Shown here in pieces: positions 24,452 through 35,700 of a stretch of 64,000 bases of DNA; position 1 is the first letter of the stretch; each line of letters begins with the position of its first letter. Source of the stretch: Bedellia somnulentella (taxonomy: Eukaryota > Arthropoda > Insecta > Lepidoptera > Bedelliidae); the NCBI GenBank assembly GCA_963576735.1, contig OY755178.1, positions 10,912,001 to 10,976,000 on the forward strand. The letters are read 5' to 3'. Below the pieces are notes generated by a model. It saw only the letters and a list, made by a program, of their open reading frames with translations, had not been told where the DNA came from and ran no database searches. The translations under genes and the position numbers were made by a program.

Positions 24452-25250
24452 CCCGAAAAAATCGAAAAAAATCACGATATGGTGTTGGCCGACCGAAGAT
24501 TGAAATTGCGAGAGATTGTGGAAGCCGTAGGGATCTCGCATGGCTCAGTGGTTTCAATTTTGAATGATCACTTGGGCATGAGAAAGCTTTCCGCAAGATG
24601 GGTGCCGCGTTTGCTCACAGTCGACCACAAACGCAATCGTGTAACAACTTCACAGGAAGGTTTGGCGTTGTTTAATCACAATGTGGAGGGGTTTTTGCGC
24701 CATTTTGTAACCGTGGACGAAACATGGATCCATCACAACACACCAGAGAACAAACAACAGTCAAAAAAGTGGGTTTCTAAGGGTGAATCGGCGCCAAAGA
24801 AGGCCAATGTGGGTTTGTCAGCCAATAAAGTTATGGCGACTGTTTTTTGGGATGCACGCGGGATAATCCACATTGACTACCTACAAAAGGGAAGAACAAT
24901 CAATGGGGAATATTATGCCACCTTTTATTGGACCGATTCAATGACGATTTGAAAAAAAACCGACCTCATTAGGCCAAGAAAAAAATTCTTTTCCACCAAG
25001 ACAATACAAGGGTGCACACATGTGCAGTTTCCGTTGCAAAAAATCCATGAATTGGGCTATGAATTGCTCCCTCATCCGCCCTATTCTCCAGATTTGGCTC
25101 CGAGCGACTACTACTTGTTCCCAAACCTGAAGAAATGGCTAGGTGGAAAAAGATTTGACTCCAATGATGAAGTCATCTCGCAAACAAAAGCCTATTTTGA
25201 GGACCTCGACAAATAATTTTTTTTTGGAAGGGATAAAAAAATTGGAGAAG
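24452..25250 (+). pseudogene. Mariner transposase, C-terminal two thirds
   Basis: It resumes at the codons for PEKIEKNHDMVLADRRLKLR and carries the helix-turn-helix and the catalytic domain (VDETW, HQDN, SPDLAPSDYY). A frame change falls near 24950. The TAA after YFEDLDK, with a later frame, ends it. It would continue the frame of the 15596-15909 N-terminal part if the copia element were absent. Confidence 0.85.
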
Positions 25251-25929
25251 CGTTGGACAAAGTGTATAGAGCTCAAGGGAGACTACGTTGAAAAATAAAA
25301 TTATTTTTTTATCAAAAATCTGTGTTTTATTCCAAAAGTCACGTACTTATTGAGCCGCCCTCGTAATATTAGGGAACGAAAATAAAATCGATGTTTACTT
25401 TTGTTTATAAATCTTCGCTGACACTTTTGGCACAAGCCTTTACGTACAGATCCACAATCTTTTCTTGGCCGGCGGCGGCTACGGTACTACTGTCGCCATT
25501 TTGAAATTTCGGCCTGTCATTGTCAGTTAGTTCTCAACTAAATAAAAATTATAGGGTGACCTACGTATATAATAAATTATCACTTACTTTCATTAATATT
25601 TTTGAAGTGGAAACTTTTTTTTAAAGACATTTATTTTTATGATGTATCTTTGCTTATTAATAAACGCTTTTATTTCCAGTATTCAATATAAAAAAATATG
25701 AAAATTATTATTTATTTTGTTAAATTTTATCTAAGTAAGCTAACACCGTCCGGAAAGTTGTGCGCGCATGACTATAGCAGTGCGAGTTACGGGAAGTGGG
25801 GAAATGCTCCCGAATAAGATTTGACTTCGTATACACTTATGTGTGGGTTCTAATCCAAATGCGGGGATGTACCAATGTGTCATTTCTTAAGTCATAACTG
25901 TCTGACATATATATATATATAAAAATACA

Positions 25930-26300
25930 AGGCAAATGCGTGATAGCTTAATGGGTACAACACCGGTTAACGTGCAAACGACTAGTGTTCAAATCCCGAA
26001 TCGGGCCTACACCAATTTATCTTTTCTAAAGACATATGTGTGGTTAATTAATCACGGTTGTTAACGGTGAGGGAAAACATCTTGAGGAAACCCACATGGC
26101 TGAGTTGTACTTAGTCGTGTGACAGTGTATTCGTACGAAATGGCGATAGGCCCGCCCCCTATCACGTGAGTACACTGTCCATGCAAAACGTGGGTACTCT
26201 GTCAATCAGGTGACAAAGTCACGTGATGTTCAGAAGTATTAGTACCTCTGCCAAACCCTTTCGGGGGTATTCGGCGTGAACGTTTATGTAATGTTATGTT
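25930..26300 (+). mobile_element. tRNA-derived SINE (family A)
   Basis: The head has GATAGCTTAATGGG and the B-box-like GTGTTCAAATCCC, then the family body (GGTGAGGGAAAACATCTTGA) and the end GGCGTGAACGTTTATG. It is more diverged in the head than the 1.8-kb copy. Confidence 0.75.
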
Positions 26301-26694
26301 ATATGTTACAAGGCTGTTAACAGCAATAAAAAAGTGCCCATAAATTCACTGACCCAGCAAAATGAATGACCCAAACGATATATGAAATGTAAAAGACAGT
26401 ACACGACAAGGTAAGCCTCAGTGATTTACAGGATTAAAAAAATGATTTTATGTAGTTACCCACTTATTAACTCTGAGTGTCACAAGTAACAAATCCTTGA
26501 GTATAAAATAATGAGTTTGCAGAGAAGTGCAATTGGCAGTGTTATCGCTAAAAGCGATCTCTTCTAGACAACATTTGGGAGGTAAGATAAGCAACACACT
26601 CATTCGGGTAGACATACCAGACAAGGGCAAAAATAAATAAATATAATTAGCTTACATTAAAACGAACTTGTTTACTTACAATAATAGTTATTAC

Positions 26695-26945
26695 ATACAT
26701 ATATACATATACTCACGGCTGTAAATCCCTAGAAGGGGTAGCCAGAGCTAAGGAATTAGAAACCCCTCAGCCATTTTTGGAGGGTTTGAGGGGTAAAGAT
26801 GGTAAAATAAAGGTTATTGGTGCTGATGGGTCTCCAACCGCATCGCCCAAAAATCTCTTAAAAGCCCCAATACCGTTAGTCGCCTCTTACGTACACCCAC
26901 CGGCAGAAATGGGGTAGTGCTATTCTAAGCCGACACTACATAGCA
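26695..26945 (-). mobile_element. SINE-B, full length
   Basis: It reads tail first on the plus strand, from CATATACTCACGGCTGTAAA to AAGCCGACACTACATAGC, with all body segments present. Confidence 0.8.
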
Positions 26946-27407
26946 ACTAGTTATTAATGAAATGAATATTATATAATTTGTTTTATTAAGACATTTCAAT
27001 ACTGTACTACATAAATTAGCCTGTATGATGTAAAATTATTTTCCTTATAATGGTAAAAAAATATTTACTGGCAATACTAATATCGATGACGCGTCGCTGT
27101 CATCCTCGCTTACCGGCCAAGAAAAGATTGTGGATCTGTATTCAAGATTTTTCCCATTGACATTGAGTGTGTTTATTATTTCTGTTGAGGTCACACTCAC
27201 TCACACCCCACACTTCTAAGATCTCATGAACCAGATCGAGATATTTCCGACGCTTCTCGGTTTCGTCTTTTACGAGACATCCACTGGAAACATTCTCGAT
27301 TGCGACTGTTCCCATTCCGCTATGTCAGGGTCCCAATATATTTATTATTAATTGACTGTATACTGTGTCATTTCGGCTAAGAATAGCACTCCCCTATTTC
27401 TTCCCGT

Positions 27408-27537
27408 ATCAAACTGAGAAAGTATAGTGAGGTCTTAGCCTAAGCTGAAATAAAAAAAAAATCGTCTGATTTGACCATATGTTTTTATTTTTATTTCAGC
27501 TGAGGCTAAGAACCTCACTATACTTTCTCAGTTTGAT
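27408..27537. repeat. Perfect-arm inverted repeat (about 45-bp arms)
   Basis: The left arm begins ATCAAACTGAGAAAGTATAG; the right arm ends CTATACTTTCTCAGTTTGAT. The arms pair almost fully over 45 bases around a loop of about 35 bases. It immediately follows a SINE-B head fragment. It is likely a MITE or fold-back. Confidence 0.65.
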
Positions 27538-28177
27538 CTAGGTACGACACTTTTTATGTATTAATTATTTTGAAAATTACAATATTTTAGATATGCATTC
27601 CATAGGCAAAGTTGTTTAGTTTGATGTCCTTTATCAATTCAAAATATAAAAAGGGTATGTTTTAAAAACGAGGTCTAGGCCAATTTATACTTAGAGCATA
27701 CACCGGGGTGGTCTGTGGCATACACACACTAGCTAGAGCTTTGACTATGAACACTATAGACAGAGTCATAAAGCAACGGGAGAGTTCCTCTTTTAGATAG
27801 CAATATTTTTCCCTGTAATGTTGCGATCACTAGAAAACAATTACCCCAAAATACTATAATCACCATTCTAAAAGCTACTTTTTAATTTAAAATTGATTAC
27901 GTCAATTTATTGTTACGTCGTTTTATTTATTGTAAAGGTTTACTGTTTACTATATTATTTCCTGCAATTATATAATTATACATACTTGCTCCTAGTATTA
28001 TACAATCTTTTTTGTTTAATTTTACCATTTATACTGATGTTTAATACACCGTGAAATCTAAAGCATTGTACTAACTATCAGGGATGAATCTTCCCATGAT
28101 TACGAATAAATTTTTGTACGGGACTAACTTTGTTACTGGACAAAAAAAACAGCTGTTCCATAAGTGCAAGTTATGTA

Positions 28178-28922
28178 AATATCATACGGGTCATCATGGG
28201 TATAGTGGGGTCTATGTTTGTATTTTGAAAAATAAAAGACAGCACTATTTTGTACATGAGTTTTATTGCATTATTTACTATTGACCTTTAAACAAAATCA
28301 GTTTCGTGTGAAAATTTTGAATTAATTCGTCTATTTCAGTCACATTTTTCAAAAGATGATGTATTCGTACATCTCAATATTTTAAAGCTATAGCCTTTAT
28401 TAACAGCACAAGGTGGTTTTCGAACGGATTTTGCTCTCTGGATGTGGTCGTTTAATGTCGGAAATATTATTTTACCTAAATTCTTTTTCAAAACAACTGC
28501 GACCATTCGAGCCAAAGCTTAGTCTTTGGACAAAAACGAGGTGCCTTTCAATTTTATAGAAAGCCTCAAAACTTTGGTTGATTTCCAATTGCATCTTCCA
28601 GTGGCCGCAATCCATTTTTCTCGTAGATTCGGGTCTTTAGGAAAACTGTAATAAATACGAAGAAATTAAATAAATATAACAAATTTATTACTTACTAATT
28701 CCGTAGATAACAATTGGAAATCATTCAGCGTCGCTATAGCGCGACGAAATTCATAATATACTCACTCATTAACATCAGTTTACTAATTTGAAAATTTTAC
28801 CCTAACGACAGGGTAGGATGAAAACGTGAATTATGGGAACACTGAGATACTGCATATTTTTAGGTTATGCTATTAAAAAATTGCTCAAAATAACTAAAGA
28901 AAATGCTAGTAATCTAGTTCAC
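28178..28922 (-). mobile_element. P-element-like non-autonomous remnant, copy B
   Basis: This is a near-identical second copy of window positions 1-722 (shared start ATCATGCGGGTCATCATGGG with one change, shared end AATCTAGTTCA). It carries the same fused THAP-half and transposase-tail segment on the minus strand (about 28650-28330), with one extra G and a roughly 20-base insertion (CAGCACAAGGTGGTTTTCGA) that break the frame. Confidence 0.55.
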
Positions 28923-29170
28923 TACAATGTCATCACATCAATGCAAAGGCGCGAGACGACTTAATCCCTTATTAAGGGCGTCCTCGGAAAAATAGGTTGA
29001 TATTGATTGTTTGGAAATTCTATAAATTCTGAATTGATGATATTGATATGACATCAATAAAATATATGTTGGTGATTAGTTCATGGTGTTAAAATTTAAT
29101 GTTTAACTTGCAATTGTAGTACGAGTAGTGACCGTCGGCCAAGAAAAGTTTGTGGATCTGTATGCCTTCA

Positions 29171-29600
29171 GATGTCTTTAAAATCCATGAAGGCGGTCAG
29201 ATAGAGTTATGTCCTTTTGATATGTTATGTAAACGCTGATCACGATGGTTTAAAAAAAACAAACTTTTTTACTGGAGGCACTGATATAGTAGATAGATAG
29301 ATAAAATCTTTATTCATGTTATCATAACAGTCACATAGGTACATACATTACAAGAAATATAAAAACAGGGTAAACATTTTCTAAAAAAAAAACAATTAAA
29401 AAGTAACAAACAAAGTAGATATGTGCAAGGTATGTGTGCTATGGTAACACAATACAGTAGTAGAACACTTGTTAGAATCAGGATCAAATCACTGGATCTA
29501 ACTTCATAAACCAACCGTCCTTTCCAATGATCGCCATTACTATTCTTTAAAATCCATGAAGGCGGTCAGATAGAGTTATGTCCTTTTGATATGTTATGTT
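29171..29600. repeat. 58-bp direct repeat flanking a LINE tail
   Basis: TCTTTAAAATCCATGAAGGC and the following 38 bases, to TTTGATATGTTATGT, occur at about 29173-29230 and again at about 29542-29600. Between them is a LINE 3' tail starting with GATAGATAGATAAAATC at about 29289. This is either a local duplication or an unusually long target duplication. Confidence 0.6.
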
Positions 29601-30539
29601 GTGCGTGAAGCGGTAGAAATTAAAAAACATGAGAATTTCAAACGGGAAAGTGGCTATCGTTTATCTTTTATGTGGGAGCCAGTGATTTATAATTAGTGTT
29701 CGCGTCGCAAGATGATCTTTAGTACAACCCTAATAACATTTTGTGATTGAGTGATGTGATGTGAGGGTACTTTAAAAACACCTCAATCACAAACTACCAG
29801 CAGAGGGCTGGCTCTGCTGGTAGTTGTGAGTCGAGCTCGTCAGTCAGCCCGTCCCGTGACCACGGCACCAGTAGGTGTGCCGAAACGTTGGGCAAACATA
29901 TCACGTAAGTGGTTTTAAAAATGTTCGTTGGTTAATCCCGATTATCTATACTCTATACTAATATTATAAAGAGGAAAGGTTTGATTTTTTGTTTGTTTGT
30001 TTGTTTGAATTGAATAGGCTCCAAAACTACTGGACGGATTTAAAAAATTCTTTCACTGTTTTAATGCTACACTATTCCCAAGTGACATAGGCTATATTTC
30101 ATTTTCAAAAAAATTAGGGATCCTTACGTAAACTTCAAAAATGTAACCCAAGGTGTTAAAGAAATACCAAAAAAAATCCTTACATCGCGTGCGCTGCGAA
30201 AACTATTGACAATAGAATAAAACTATGTACTACAATTTTATAGAACACATCATTATCTAAAAAAAATGCCCCGACAGCATGTCTCTAACTATTATAGTTA
30301 TCTCACAACAAGCGTCATTATATAAAAATAATTTAAAAATTAAATTAAAATCCTGCTTTAGAAAAGGCTCTTTATTTGTACCTATCTAATCCTTATAAAA
30401 AACGTATATATTATTTCAGACTACTTTAATATCCTTATATTACTTTTTGAATTATTCAATTCGAACATTCCATTCGAAAGTTATCTCGAATTAAAAAAAT
30501 AGATAAAACTCCGCTCGATTAGCTATGCATAGTAAGTTG

Positions 30540-30898
30540 TTGCAGGCGTCACGAAGGGGTACGGGAGGCTGCTTATCAAAGAGTTAAAGCAAAATTTTAA
30601 TGTAGCGACTATTATCACTGGCCCAGCAGCCGGTCAATTAGCTCATATACCGAGGATACCGATGATCCCAACTGATCTGTCAATTCCATTTAAACGGCTA
30701 CAATTTCCGGCTAAAACATCTTTTGCTTTAACAATTAATAAGTTCCAAGGCCAAACCTTCAAATTAGTAGGGATTGACCTGCGAAAGAATTGTTTTACTC
30801 ACGGTCAACTGTACGTTGGCCTGTCGCGGGTGGGAGCTCCTGAACATCAATTTATTTTGCTGCCCCAAAATACAACAACGTCAAATATTGTTTAGAGG
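30540..30898 (+). pseudogene. Helitron Pif1-like helicase C-terminus
   Basis: The reading continues from GPAAGQLAHIPRI through IPFKRLQFPAKTSFALTINK, FQGQTFKLVGIDLRKNCFTH and GQLYVGLSRVG to the stop at 30893-30895. These are the last helicase motifs of the Helitron Rep/Hel protein. The Rep nuclease and the first helicase motifs are missing. Confidence 0.85.
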
Positions 30899-30999
30899 GA
30901 AGCTCTAACTCTATAAATTGAATGGCTTTTGATGTAATTACTCATTATGAAAAATAAAAAAATATATCTAAATATAAATACAAAAAAATATACCATACA

Positions 31000-31502
31000 T
31001 ACATACATATACTCACGGCTATAAATCCCTAGAAGGGGTAGCCAGAGCTAAGGAATCAGAAATTCCTCAGCCACTTTTGGAAGTCTGCTGTGTAGTGTCG
31101 GCTTAGAATAGCACTACCCCATTTCTTCCGGTGGGTGTACGTAAGAGGCGACTAACGGTATTGGGGCTTTTAAGGGATTTTGGGCGATGCGGTTGGAGAC
31201 CCATCACCAACAACCTTTATTTTACCATCTTTTCCCCACACAACTTCCAAAAGTGGCTGAGGAATTTCTAATTCCTTAGCTCTGGCTACCCCTTCTGGGG
31301 ATTTATAGCCGTGAGTATATGTATGTATGTACTTTTGCAAGTTGTGTGGGGAAAAGATGGTGAAATAAAGGTTGTTGGTGATGGGTCACCAACCGCATCG
31401 CCCAAAAATCCCTCAAAAGGCCCGAAACCGTTAGTCGCCTCTTACGTACACCCACCGGAAGAAATGGGGTAGTGCTATTTTAAACCGACACTACACAGCA
31501 AA
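31000..31502. mobile_element. SINE-B inserted into an older SINE-B
   Basis: A minus-strand SINE-B is split into 31000-31085 and about 31335-31502 by a complete plus-strand copy (about 31086-31334). The target duplication is visible: CTTTTGGAAGT on the left and CTTTTGCAAGT on the right. Confidence 0.8.
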
Positions 31503-31699
31503 AAAATATAACATAGCTTAAAACTTAAAAAAATATATTAAAATAATAATACATGTAATAAAATAAAAAACAAAATGTTAATGATAATTCATGCCCGAGC
31601 GAAGCCGGGACGGGCTGCTAGTTAATATATATAACAACTACCTATAGACAGATAACGCGCGTGGCACCCTATATGTCTCTCTTTCGCATAATCAACAAA

Positions 31700-32046
31700 C
31701 AACTAAAAATAATGTTAAAGTTTAATTTATGAACTTGGCGCTCAAAACGCTGCCTTTGTAATGGCGGACGCCATATGCACAGGCTATAATCTTAGAACAA
31801 AATTTTTCGTTCAAGGTCAGACAACCGCGTTAGTTTAGAAAAAAAGTCTCCCTCTCCCCTCCCTTGAGTCAGAGGCCCCCGCTCCTCTGGCGCCCGCCGC
31901 CGCCATTTTGTTCATTGCCTGTGTTCATTTCATTTTCTTCTTTCATTGCATTATTGAGTTTGATCGAGTGAAGTTCATTGTTACGTCTTTTTAGTGTTGT
32001 GAAATAAGTACTGGAATACCCTCTCTCTCGACTGAAAATGATGGTG
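31700..32046 (+). promoter_or_regulatory. Putative promoter and 5' exon of the P-derived gene
   Basis: It is GC-richer than its surroundings, with the YY1/Pho-like core CCGCCGCCATTTTG at about 31902-31915 and a reversed relative (ATGGCGGAC) at about 31760. A splice donor follows at ATGATG|GTGAGT (32046/32047). The exon is probably untranslated, because its ATG frame does not join the next exon in frame. No TATA box was seen. Confidence 0.4.
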
Positions 32047-32101
32047 AGTAACAACAATAATACTTGTAATTACATTTCAATACTACACTATGCTACCGAA
32101 C

Positions 32102-32535
32102 CATGAAACTTGTTCAAACTTACGTGAAGCCAATAGCCACCATAGGACCCTATTTGTTGCATGTATATTGTAATATATTTGAGGCTTTATATTAAGTCAT
32201 ACATTGCTGAAAAGACAGCCCATCAAAGGATTGTGTATGTGTATTGTGATGTAGGGTTTATAGTAATATAATTTTATTGCTTAATTATGAGTCTAAACAA
32301 TGTGACTAATGATTGTAATGTTTAACATTTTCTGCAGGCGTAATGTCGATGCACATTATCAAAATACCCAAGAGCCTGGAACATACAATTTATATTGTAT
32401 GTTCCAGGCCTTGCTATGCGTCGGTAATTATGTGCTATGACTTAAAATAAAGCCTCAAATATATTACAATATACATGCAACAAATTAGGTCCTATGGTGG
32501 CTATTGACTACACATATGTTTGAATAAGTTTCACT
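32102..32535. mobile_element. Long inverted-repeat element in the first intron
   Basis: The outer arms pair over about 100 bases (left AATAGCCACCATAGGACC; right GGTCCTATGGTGGCTATT). A second, separate perfect hairpin in the middle (CCTGGAACATACAATTTATA and its complement, 32376-32409) gives a nested stem. No coding content was seen. Confidence 0.65.
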
Positions 32536-32732
32536 GTTCATCTGTGTTTTTAGGCATTATTTCTAGATATCAACCATTGCAATATTTGTTGTACATCATA
32601 TCTTGTATACTTATTGTGCCTTATTCTGCCATTCACTTATGCTAGCTTCCCCTTGAACAGTTTATAGTGAACTTCTTTGTTTCTTCCCCCTGATAAAACA
32701 ACTTCTCTTATTACATATATTTTATTTTTTAG

Positions 32733-35700
32733 AAAACTCTTCCATATCTACGGAACATGATTACTTTGAAACTAGAAAAAGGAAGCTAAGTGACCATTCC
32801 TATTGTAAACCATTACAAGAAATTCAACTGTTGGAAAATGAGTATGGTAAGTTTGTTTCTTTTAATTTATACAAAAAAATATATTCTACAAGACTTCAAT
32901 TGTTGCTCATTCTGTAGAATGGTGTGCCATGCCAAAGTCTTTAAATAGCTATTGGCAGGATTCTATGATCAATAGACCTTACAGTGCATGTATCATGGTG
33001 TTATTCTACATTCAATATTTCAAATATTTCTTTCTAACCATATACATGTTTACTCCTGTTTCCTGTTACTGCTAATAAAATACAGTATATTACACCACTT
33101 TAATAAAAGAAACACATATTTACGATAAATAAAATAGAACTTATACTATTCTTTTTATTTTATATACTCCAACCATTTGTAAAATATTTTGTAATATGAT
33201 TAAAGAATATTTGCTCATTATTTTAGGAATTGCGGTGCCATCCTCATCCCAAAGCACAAATATATATACTGATGACAGTCATTCTCTAAAAATTACAGGC
33301 AAGTTGTAATATAGTTTATTAATTAAAGTTGAGTTTAAAGTCTTCCATCACCTGGGGAACATAGACTTGTCTAGTGCCTTTATTTTTATTTTTTATTACT
33401 GACATACTCATGTTAATGATATAAAATATCCTTATTCTCTTTTTTTTTTAGATAAAACCATACCCACTTCATCTCAAGGGTTGAGTGCTACGTTGATCAT
33501 TGATTGTGATGATAATATGGATCCACAACTAAGTGGTAATATAATACTGTTAATGCCCTTATACTATGGTACATACATATAGATGCTGTTAGTTTGCAAG
33601 TGGTACATGTGGCCATATTATGTATGAGTGCTTGACCAATTAAATTGACCACCCTTATACAATGGGACCTACTTGAAAAAGGCATGGCAATGATTGCTAC
33701 TTTTAAATCTTAATCATTTGGTGCTATTCCTAAATTTAATTATATGATTTTCACTGCCACCCCTTTCTACCCACGGGTGTCGTAAGAGTAACTAAAGGTA
33801 TGGGGCTTTTTAACATAAGTGGGTTTTGGGCGATGCGGTTGGAGACCCATCGCCAACAATACTTTATTTCTTCCATCTTGTCCCCTATCAACTTCTAAAT
33901 GTGGCTGAGGAGTTTTTAGCTCTAAAGCTCTGGCTACACCTTTTTGGGATTTATAGCCGTGAGTTTAAGTACGTATGTTTCACTGCGTACGTATGTTCCG
34001 GGATAATAACTACTTTATGTCATAATTGGGGTCATTATCTGGCATTCTGCTAAATTTCATTCATATACATTCTGTAATTGAGAAGCCTCTTCACCTCAAA
34101 CACACAAATATCCAAACTTCCACATTTATAATATTAATAGGATAACAGTACATTTATTGTATTATTTTGTTGGTATGTTCCTAAGTATGTTGTAAAGTCC
34201 TTCGCCGTAAAGGTGATTGTAACTTAAAAACTCTTAAAAGATGAAAGGGAATAGAGTATAATAAAAAAATAAAGATAATCCCAACCATTTACCGCCACGT
34301 CAAGGCAATAAAACACGTGTTTCAAAATATAAAAATATCTATTGTAAAATTAAACTAGGCTCGTTTACAATGAGGTCTTTATCTATAAATAACAATGCGT
34401 CTATTAACTTGAATTGAAATGCAGATGTTCGTTTCTTTTGGTCGGCTTTACAAACGTTTTTAAAATTACGGATAATAAATCTACAAGTTTTATAATTTGC
34501 CCATAAGTTTTAATAATGCTAAGTTTGTGGCTAGTATTTTCGAAGGTACAGAATATTTATTTCAGTTTGGAAATCATCTGAAATACATTGTTGATTTTAT
34601 GACGATCTTTTATTGTACTACCTCTGATTGCGTTTTTTTTTATTGAACGTATTTTTCAACACAAAATGAATTAACTTGTTTATTTGCACTACGGAGTGCT
34701 CAGATAGCTATATTTAACATTAACTTACAACTAGTGAATAAGAAACTAGTTCTGTACAATACACCAAGACTAAAATATTTACTTAAACTTATTTATTTAA
34801 CACCTGATATATGTAGGCAGGTGTCCGAAGTGTGAAGAATAAAAGAGCATGATTGAGACGATTGATGGATGTGAACAAAGCCAGAGAGGTTTGCCAGGAT
34901 CGTACAAAGTAGTGATTGATAGTCTCTGCCTGCCCCAATGGGAACTAACGGTGTGAGAATATGTATATATATAATAACTATAACTATTATTCACACACAC
35001 ACAGACACAAAAATTACATGTATTTCATGATACACTATACTTAAACATTTGTTTTTTCCCATAAAATTTGGTAATTATGTTTTTTTTCGTTTTAGATATA
35101 ATTGTGCCCTCTTCATCTCAAATCATACCCACTGATGTGAAGATGAAGAAACCAATTACAGGTTAGTAATAAATTAGTTTTCACTTGTCTTATATGACTG
35201 GTGCTCTAATTTCTTATAATAAGAATTAGTTTACTGTATTTTATAATTATTCATACAACAATAATACCATTATCATAGGCATACTGCCTGCCAAAGCTTG
35301 ATGAAAACGACACAAAATAATTAGGTCTTTTTATTCAACTCCTACAACTCTCTTGGAAACAGCATAGTGTGTCAATAAATTTAAAATATTCTTAAGATTG
35401 CTTTATTTGTGTTTTACAGTTGCACGTAAACAGATAGCAAGAAAAATATGTTACATGAAAGCTGATACAAGACTGTATCAAGTTATACAAGATTTAAAGA
35501 TAAAATATAAAAAATCTAAACGGCAGTTGAGATATGCTGTGAGGGCTAAAAGAGCTCTAAAATTTTCAAAAATGGACAGCTTTGACAATTTAATAAAAAA
35601 ATTAAATCCTTTAACAAGAAATTTTATATGGATGCAAATATCTCAATGCGCCAAGCAAAGAAAAGGACGCCGATTTACTGAAGACCAGAAATTGATGGCT

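Larger units (their letters stand above)
15525..25363 (+). mobile_element. Mariner element split by a nested copia insertion
   Basis: The inverted ends CGAGGGCGGGTCAATAAGTC (left) and, reversed, CGAGGGCGGCTCAATAAGTA (right) are each bordered by TA, the mariner target duplication. The two halves, 15525-15909 and about 24452-25363, add up to about 1.3 kb, a normal mariner length. Left half: N-terminal DNA-binding region (STEGAERPGRPVEV). Right half: GISHGSVVSILNDHLGMRK, catalytic VDETWIHH, KKILFHQDN and SPDLAPSDYYLFPNLKKWL, the D,D34D arrangement. Frame breaks between YWTDSMTI and the HQDN block show that it is inactive apart from the insertion. Confidence 0.9.
25364..28177. other. Repeat-filled intergenic region
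   Basis: No host gene is supported. It contains a SINE-A (25930-26300), a SINE-B (26695-26945), a SINE-B head (about 27355-27405), an inverted-repeat element (27408-27537) and a scrap of the Tc1-like transposase end (27735-27785). A motif GGCCAAGAAAAGATTGTGGA occurs here at about 27116, reversed at about 25448, and again with a change at about 29137. Confidence 0.5.
29945..31621 (+). mobile_element. Helitron, truncated internally
   Basis: The 5' end is TCTATACTCTATACTAATAT preceded by A. The 3' end is CTAG followed by T, with a GC-rich hairpin just upstream (GCCCGAGCGAAGCCGGGACG). Insertion between A and T with TC...CTAG ends is the Helitron signature. The only coding remnant is the helicase tail at 30540-30898. 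Two SINE-B copies sit in its 3' part (31000-31502). Confidence 0.85.

Noticed and set aside
31869..32057. 62-codon minus-strand frame ending in a Gly-rich stretch
   Set aside because: It is antisense to the GC-rich promoter and 5' exon of the P-derived gene; no domain.
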